Shown piece by piece: positions 59,069-64,000 of a stretch of 64,000 bases of DNA. The position numbers and the translations under genes were made by a program. Position 1 is the stretch's first letter. Every line of letters begins with the position of its first letter. The notes beneath the pieces were generated by a model. The model made no database searches. It was not told the origin of the DNA and saw only the letters and a list, made by a program, of their open reading frames with translations. Origin of the DNA: Thermomicrobiales bacterium (GTDB lineage Bacteria; Chloroflexota; Chloroflexia; Thermomicrobiales; UBA6265); NCBI GenBank assembly GCA_023957115.1, contig JAMLHN010000011.1, positions 38,710-102,709 of the forward strand, given 5' to 3'.

Positions 59069-59313
59069 GGACCGGCCCGTATGTGATGCGCGGGCTCGAC
59101 TCGCTGTGGCGAGGAGGTTGCTCGACTTCGCTCGAAACGACGAATTCATTCCTAACTCCTAAATCCCAACTCCACAATCCTTGGCATTTCACAGTGTGGC
59201 GACTCAATTGGCTCATGGCGAAGAGTACGCATTTCTACCGTACGTTGAAGGGGGAGTCGTATGTGGCGCTGACCTACCCGTCAGAACGACATACGCCAGG
59301 AAAGGAGCATGTG

Positions 59314-59740
59314 ATGAACGCGCGAATACGCACCGGTCTCGGCGTTATTGCCGTGGCCACGGTGGCGGCGCTGGTCGTCTATGGCTTGATTCGTGGGCTG
59401 TGGCTGGAACCGATCGCCGAGCAGAATGGAAGCGACGAACCAGTCACGCAGCGGGCAATGGTGCTGGGGCAACGCGGTGATCGCCGGGTTCCTGGCCTGG
59501 GGCGTCGCGACCCTGATGGAACGGGCCGAGGAAGTGGGCCCGCTGGTGGCCGGCCCTGGGCAGCACCGTGCTGGCTACTCTCGATCCTCGGTCGAGTTGC
59601 TCGCCGATGGCGCATCCGCCGTGGCGCTGATCATTCTGCATTTCACGGTCGCCATCATCCTGATCACCGGCTTCTCCGGACTGATTCTGCCTGGACGGGC
59701 GCCCGGCAACCTCTCGAACCCGTTTGCCGGGAACAGGTAG
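59314..59740 (+). pseudogene. Small membrane protein (DUF6069-like), frameshifted
   Basis: ATG 59314 with AAAGGAG ahead gives NARIRTGLGVIAVATVAALV (a membrane helix) and then loses sense. A second frame holds VIAGFLAWGVATLMERAEEV, and further on ALIILHFTVAIILITGFSGL, before TAG at 59738. The order helix, AGFLAWG segment, LHxxVA helix recalls DUF6069 proteins. At least one frameshift lies near 59460, possibly two more in 59540-59580. Function unknown. Confidence 0.5.
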
Positions 59741-60126
59741 GATTCCGTCAGGACCGATCGGTGCCGGGCGAGGCGTCCCATTCCGGACGCGGCGCATCGT
59801 GTACACTATGCCTGCAAAACCGAACGGGAGAGAATACCTGCCCATGCTCGCCGAACGTGTGCGACCAACCCGAAGCTCATCGACGCCGCAGGTCGAGGCT
59901 CAATCCAGCTCGGCGGCGTCTTCCTACGCGAATAGCTTTCTCTTCGACCTCGACGTCGTTGCCGAAAGCAACTCGCATGCAGGCCACCGAGGCGCAACGC
60001 CTCGGACTGACTGACCCTATCTGATGACCAAGCAGATTGCCCGGAACTTGAGCCCCATGGTGACCAGGATGGCGCGCTGGCCAACGGGATCGACAAGACC
60101 GTGGCGGTCGATGTACAATCAGGCGT
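59741..60126. other. Gap with no supported gene
   Basis: A short stretch NPKLIDAAGRGSIQLGGVFL can be read on the plus strand near 59868-59927 but stops soon and shifts frame. A TACAAT box (60113-60118) could be a -10 for the following gene. Confidence 0.35.
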
Positions 60127-61142
60127 ATGCTCGCTCGTTACGGTATTCCCATAGGCCATATCGGCCAGATCAGCCAGATTCCGAAACGCAGATCGATTGG
60201 GCGGGTAGCACAGCATCCGGACGTTATCACGGTCTACAGCCCGGCGGAAGGCTGGATGGGTTTCCGCCGCGGCCGCGAGATCGGCCGGTTGCAGCATGTG
60301 CTGGTGCGGGTTTGGGACGAGGGCGACATCTTCTTCGATGGGCAGGAAGGCGGGTTCCGCGCCGAGGAGAGTTCGTCGATGGCGGTTCTTGCGATCGACG
60401 CCTTGCCGGAATCTGGTGGTGGTCAGCGCCACCTCGTTTTTCCTTCGATGGAATACAGCTTCGATGCCGCGCGTTTCCCGGTGCAACCCTTACCGAACTT
60501 CGCCACCGTCCGCACCGCTGTCGAAGCGCACCGCCCGCGCCGGGCGGGACTGGAGCTTCCCGGAGCTCAATGCGCCCGGCAACACCTCGGTCGCCACCAT
60601 GCAGACCATGAAAGATGCCGGCTTCACCGGGTCGAACGCGCGGGCACGGTCTCTGCGGCACCACGATTCCACAGATGATGTTCTGGCGGCAAGCGCGCGA
60701 GCGTCCGGCCTATATCTATGTCAGTGAGATCAGTCATCATTTCCGGGACTACGCCTATGCCTTCGGCGGCGGTATCTGGGCGCTGCTCGGTCCATTGTTC
60801 AAGACATGGGAGTGGACCGCATTCGTCGGTACGACCCCAGAGGCGGCCCGGAACAATCCGGGTGCCTATGCCCATATCGACCAGGTGATGGACTACGTTC
60901 TTCCATTGAAACCGGCGGACCGTTGCCAGATCGGCGATACCGTCGCCTTCCCGGTCTACGCGCAGGCGCAGATGTCCCGGGCCTACACGGTGGCCGTCAG
61001 TGGGGTGCAATCGGGCCAACCGATGATCGAAGGCATCTTCGACCACGCCGCCACCATGCTCGACGAGCACCTCGTTCCCTTGCCGGTCGAGGTGGCGCGG
61101 GATCGGTGCATGCAGTGCGCGGCAGGCAGCACGCGGGGTTGA
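60127..61142 (+). pseudogene. Unknown protein gene with frameshifts
   Basis: ATG 60127 gives LARYGIPIGHIGQISQIPKR, VITVYSPAEGWMGFRRGREI, VRVWDEGDIFFDGQEGGFRA and FPSMEYSFDAARFPVQPLPN. Near 60530 the sense moves to another frame (DWSFPELNAPGNTSVATMQT, MKDAGFTGSNARAR), then near 60655 to a third (IPQMMFWRQARERPAYIYVS, FKTWEWTAFVGTTPEAARNN) ending at TGA 61142. The summed product would be about 335 residues with no signal peptide. I recognise no family. Confidence 0.5.
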
Positions 61143-61380
61143 GCAGTCAGCAGTCAGCGATGCGTATGGGCGAAAATGAGCTAACCATAATTTTGCCTCT
61201 TAGGGTAGTGTGCTGCTTGCCGGGGTGCTGAACGAGACCTTGCCGAGAAATGCGATGCTTTTGGGATCCAGCATGCCTGATGCCAGCATGCCTCCTCCCA
61301 GGTTCGAATTGTGAAATCACGGTAAAGAAGCGGGCTTTTCGGGGCGGCACGGGGTAGCATCTCGCCAGAAAGGGATGCGA
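61143..61380. other. Intergenic region before the pyruvate kinase gene
   Basis: Begins with two AGTCAGC heptamer units (61142-61156). A GCATGCCTGATGCCAGCATGC inverted pair lies near 61272-61292. No gene is seen. Confidence 0.4.
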
Positions 61381-63267
61381 ATGACGACCAGTGCGGCCGG
61401 TGCGAATGTCTCCACGGATCTCGAACGGCTCGGCACAACCGAGCACGAGATCGCTCCGCTCATCTCCGAGCTCTCGGACATCGATCTCGCGCTCACCGAA
61501 GCCCTGTCGAATCTTCCCCCGCCGGTCGGTCAGGTCGATCCGAGCTTCCAGTCCAGCGTGTGTAATCTCATCCAATACCTGGAGCTGCGGCGGAGCGATC
61601 TGCGCCCATTGCAGATGGAGCTCTCCGAGCTGGGACTCTCGTCGCTGGGCCGATCCGAAGGGAGCATTCAGGCCAGTATCCAGAACGTGCTCGCCATGCT
61701 CCACGCGCTGATCGACCGGCCCGATCTGGTGCAACGGGCCACCCCGCCGGTTCATATCCTGCAGGGGGATGCCCTGCTCGCCAAACATGCGACCCAGTTG
61801 TTCGGCGAGCCGCCGGCCCGCCGTGCCGCCCGCATCATGGTGACCGCCGCTACCGAGCTCGCCACCGACCGCGCGCTGATGACCGGGATGCTCGAGGCGG
61901 GAATGGACGTCCTGCGCATCAACTGCGCTCACGACGATGCGTCGGTCTGGGCCCAGATGATCGCGACCTTGCGGAGCGCGGAAGCCGAGCGGGAGTCTCC
62001 CCGCCGATGCGCGGTTCTCATGGACCTGGCCGGTCCCAAGCTCCGCACTGGCCCGATCGATCCGGGCTTGCCGGTCACGCGGATTCGTCCCAGGCGAAAT
62101 CGGTACGGGGTCGCAATCGAACCAGCCCGCGTCCTGTTGGCCGGCGAGCTGCCCGACACAACCACAGCGCCGTGTTTGGCGCTTCCCGCCGATTGGCTGG
62201 AGCGGTTGCGACCGGGAGATGCCCTCACGTTCCGGGATGCGCGTCATCGAAAGCGGACCCTCACCGTTGCGACGACTGGAGAAGACGGCATCTGGGCGGA
62301 AACCGACCGGACTGCCTACGTGGTCCCCGGAATTCGCCTCCGGCTTCGGCGAACGGACGAAGCCGTCGAGATACGCGGTGTGGCCCCTGTTCGGCAGCAC
62401 GCCATTACCGTGCACCGTGGCGAGCAGCTGGTCCTCACGCGTTTGCTCGAACCCGGACGCAATGCCGCGCAGTCCGACACCGGCGAGCAGCAACCGGCCA
62501 GGATCGGCTGCACCCTTCCGGAGGTGTTCGATTGTGCCCGTGCGGGCGAACCGGTCTGGTTCGACGATGGAACGATCGGTGGGGTGATCGAGCACGCGAC
62601 AAGCGATGAACTCCTGATCCGGATCACACAGGCCGCCACGGGCGGGAGCACGTTGCGCCCCGAGAAAGGGATCAACTTTCCGGAAACCCGGCTCGAAATC
62701 TCGCCACTGACGGCCAAGGACCTCGCCGATCTCGCCTTCGTCGTCGAGCATGCCGATATGATCGGGTACTCCTTCGTCAGCAAAGCCGCAGATGTGACCC
62801 AGCTTCACCGGGAGATCGCTGCGCTCGGGCCCAAACGCCCGGGGCTCGTACTCAAGATCGAGACCCGGCGTGCATTTGCCGAGCTCCCATACATGCTGCT
62901 GGAAGCGATGCAGTGGCCGCGGGTTGGGATCATGGTGGCGCGCGGGGATCTGGCGGTCGAAGTCGGATTCGAGCGGCTGGCTGAAGTACAGGAAGAAATT
63001 CTCTGGCTGGCCGGAGCGGGGCATGTCCCGGTCGTCTGGGCCACGCAAGTATTGGAAACGCTGGCCAAGACCGGGGTTCCATCCCGTTCGGAAATCACCG
63101 ACGCGGCCATGGGCGAACGCGCTGAATGCGTCATGCTCAATAAAGGGCCGTATATCGTGGCGGCCATCGACGCACTCGACGACATTCTCACCCGCATGTC
63201 CGATCACCAACGCAAGAACCGATCGCTTCTGCGCCAGCTGAAGGCATGGGAAACGCGCGCGGACTAG
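61381..63267 (+). CDS. Atypical pyruvate kinase-like protein
   Basis: This 628-residue protein has an alpha-helical N-terminal extension of about 145 residues. The kinase barrel has RAARIMVTAATELATDRALM, MDLAGPKLRTG, LKIETRRAFAELPYML (catalytic Lys), GIMVARGDLAVEVGFERLAE, ATQVLETLAKTGVPSRSEIT and DAAMGERAECVMLNKGPYI. The inserted B domain is enlarged (about 215-410). The C-terminal allosteric domain of ordinary pyruvate kinases is missing, and the usual SGETA motif is NKGPY. It probably makes pyruvate and ATP from PEP, or a related reaction. AAGGGA lies shortly before ATG 61381. Confidence 0.75.
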   Translation: MTTSAAGANVSTDLERLGTTEHEIAPLISELSDIDLALTEALSNLPPPVGQVDPSFQSSVCNLIQYLELRRSDLRPLQMELSELGLSSLGRSEGSIQASIQNVLAMLHALIDRPDLVQRATPPVHILQGDALLAKHATQLFGEPPARRAARIMVTAATELATDRALMTGMLEAGMDVLRINCAHDDASVWAQMIATLRSAEAERESPRRCAVLMDLAGPKLRTGPIDPGLPVTRIRPRRNRYGVAIEPARVLLAGELPDTTTAPCLALPADWLERLRPGDALTFRDARHRKRTLTVATTGEDGIWAETDRTAYVVPGIRLRLRRTDEAVEIRGVAPVRQHAITVHRGEQLVLTRLLEPGRNAAQSDTGEQQPARIGCTLPEVFDCARAGEPVWFDDGTIGGVIEHATSDELLIRITQAATGGSTLRPEKGINFPETRLEISPLTAKDLADLAFVVEHADMIGYSFVSKAADVTQLHREIAALGPKRPGLVLKIETRRAFAELPYMLLEAMQWPRVGIMVARGDLAVEVGFERLAEVQEEILWLAGAGHVPVVWATQVLETLAKTGVPSRSEITDAAMGERAECVMLNKGPYIVAAIDALDDILTRMSDHQRKNRSLLRQLKAWETRAD

Positions 63268-63308
63268 CACGCAGCACGCAGCATGCGGCAGGCAGCACGC
63301 AGAATTGA

Positions 63309-63345
63309 GCAGTCAGCAGTCAGCAGTCAGCAGTCAGCAGTCAGC
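63309..63345 (+). repeat. Tandem heptamer AGTCAGC, about five units
   Basis: The heptamer is repeated without interruption after the pyruvate kinase gene, next to GCAGCACGCAGCATGCGGCA sequence. Shorter runs of the same heptamer lie at 61142-61156 and near 40613. Confidence 0.8.
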
Positions 63346-63421
63346 GAGAAGGGCAAAGGGCAAGAGGCAAAAGTGGCGGCCAGTTTGGCCATAATCATGC
63401 TGACTGCCGCGTGCTCGGTTT

Positions 63422-63456
63422 TTGCTCTCTCACGCGGGCTCGCGTATACTGTATAC
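63422..63456 (+). promoter_or_regulatory. Promoter with overlapping palindrome, upstream of the GntR gene
   Basis: TTGCTC (63422-63427) and TATACT (63445-63450) are 17 bases apart. The -10 lies inside GTATAC-T-GTATAC (63444-63456), a symmetric site of the kind bound by FCD-type GntR regulators. This predicts autorepression of the gene at 63493. Confidence 0.6.
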
Positions 63457-63492
63457 ATATCGAACAAGCGCCATCTGGCAGCGAGGCCCGTC

Positions 63493-64000
63493 ATGGCAGT
63501 CCCGGTAGACGATCGGTCCGGCAAACCCGTTCTCACGACGGCCACCCTCTCCCAACAGGTGTATGCGCATCTGCGCGCCGGCATCCTCGATAATACCTAT
63601 CCCCCCGGTTCCGCACTTCCCGAAGAAGCCCTTGCCGCCAAGCTGAATGTCAGCCGTGTTCCGGTGCGCGAGGCACTTCGCCGGCTTTCCGCCGAGGGGT
63701 TGGTGACGGTCGTACCCCGGCAGGGCGCAACCGTGACCGAGCTGACCTCGAAACAGATCCTCGATGCCTACCAGGTCCGGGAAGCGTTGGAAGTGCTGGC
63801 GATGCGGCTGGCCGTTCCCAAGCTGACCGCGGCCGACATCGAGCAACTCGATACGTTGCAACAGGCCATGCAGTCGGCGGCCGATGCCGGCGATGCCAAT
63901 GCCTTCTTCACCGCCAATGCCGCGTTCCACGGGTTCTTGGTCGACAAAGCCGGCAACGGCGACCTGAAGTCGATCTACGAAAGCCTCATCGACCGCATGC
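63493..64000 (+). CDS. GntR family regulator, FCD subfamily (cut by window edge)
   Basis: The N-terminal 169 residues are present. The winged helix is LSQQVYAHLRAGILDNTYPP, LPEEALAAKLNVSRVPVREA and LRRLSAEGLVTVVPRQGATV. The start of the FCD domain is ILDAYQVREALEVLAMRLAV and FFTANAAFHGFLVDKAGN, with Asp and His ligands of the metal site in the usual places. The frame is open to the window edge. The start is ATG 63493. The palindromic promoter just upstream suggests it regulates itself. Confidence 0.85.
   Translation, partial: MAVPVDDRSGKPVLTTATLSQQVYAHLRAGILDNTYPPGSALPEEALAAKLNVSRVPVREALRRLSAEGLVTVVPRQGATVTELTSKQILDAYQVREALEVLAMRLAVPKLTAADIEQLDTLQQAMQSAADAGDANAFFTANAAFHGFLVDKAGNGDLKSIYESLIDRM

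Noticed and set aside
61147..63270. 707-residue minus-strand frame over the pyruvate kinase gene
   Set aside because: Antisense shadow that also extends into non-coding sequence.

Overview
The window reads as chromosomal DNA of a GC-rich member of the Chloroflexota, most likely class Thermomicrobia or a close uncultured relative. This is inferred from several signs. Many exported proteins begin with a characteristic twin-arginine leader of the type DDRRFDSLVK...SRRSVLKG. Mature exported proteins start with Ser/Pro/Ala-rich stretches such as SPVASPEASP. GTG starts are frequent, and mixed catabolic loci alternate with many secreted proteins of no known function. No rRNA, tRNA, CRISPR array or prophage was recognised.

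Layout. 1-2.4 kb: start of a sugar ABC solute-binding protein (minus, cut by the edge) divergent from a ManD-type enolase-superfamily dehydratase. 2.5-8.6 kb: two paralogous Tat-exported cysteine-rich proteins (the second frameshifted at a GT repeat), a cyanophycin-synthetase-like ATP-grasp protein with a degenerate Mur-ligase half, and a broken Tat-exported gene. 8.7-12.2 kb: an eight-repeat PQQ-type propeller protein and a second sugar-acid dehydratase. 12.4-13.5 kb: a guanidine-II type riboswitch in front of a Gdx/SugE exporter, then an MNT/HEPN toxin-antitoxin pair with a broken HEPN gene. 13.5-22.6 kb (minus): a hydantoin or oxoproline-like catabolic operon (racemase, HyuB, HyuA) with a peptide-type ABC importer (two permeases and a binding protein, no ATPases). 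23-25 kb: rnc and prs. 25.2-29.2 kb: three tandem paralogous exported proteins of unknown function. 29.6-33 kb: dcd, a chloramphenicol acetyltransferase, a small gene between two parS-like sites, ndk and a one-helix membrane protein. 33.2-36.3 kb: two related exported HExxH metallopeptidases. 36.7-40.6 kb (minus): an apionate-lactonase-like protein, a GntR/FadR regulator and a hydroxyacyl-CoA-dehydrogenase-like oxidoreductase. 40.8-45 kb: a DUF559 nuclease, an exported protein plus a MarR regulator with a Cys/His tail, and a Fic protein. 45-47.5 kb: an MFS transporter, a duplicated 3' scrap of it, and a DUF1801 gene with a premature stop. 48-51.2 kb (minus): a haem/iron ABC importer hmuTUV. 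51.7-55.2 kb: a second eight-repeat propeller protein and a surface protein with an LPATG sorting-like tail. 55.7-61.1 kb: an orphan HigA antitoxin between direct repeats, then four genes interrupted by frameshifts. 61.4-64 kb: an unusual pyruvate kinase and the start of an FCD-type GntR regulator.

The most striking non-coding feature is the repeat content. Almost every gap between operons holds members of several dispersed families: arms built of AGGAGTTAGGA-like units arranged as inverted repeats, small elements with TAGGGCGTGTTTGAAA terminal inverted repeats nested in those arms, a roughly 160-bp family, a roughly 135-bp family, a 20-bp palindrome and a long CCCTTCCTCTCCC hairpin family. 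Two genes take their last codons from such arms. The other regulatory highlights are the guanidine-II riboswitch, two parS-like palindromes near 31 kb, a palindrome at the -10 region of the MarR-linked promoter and an SOS-like palindrome inside a minus-strand promoter.

Several genes carry indels next to short homopolymers or dinucleotide runs. From one sequence I cannot tell true decay from assembly error, and I flag this where it matters.
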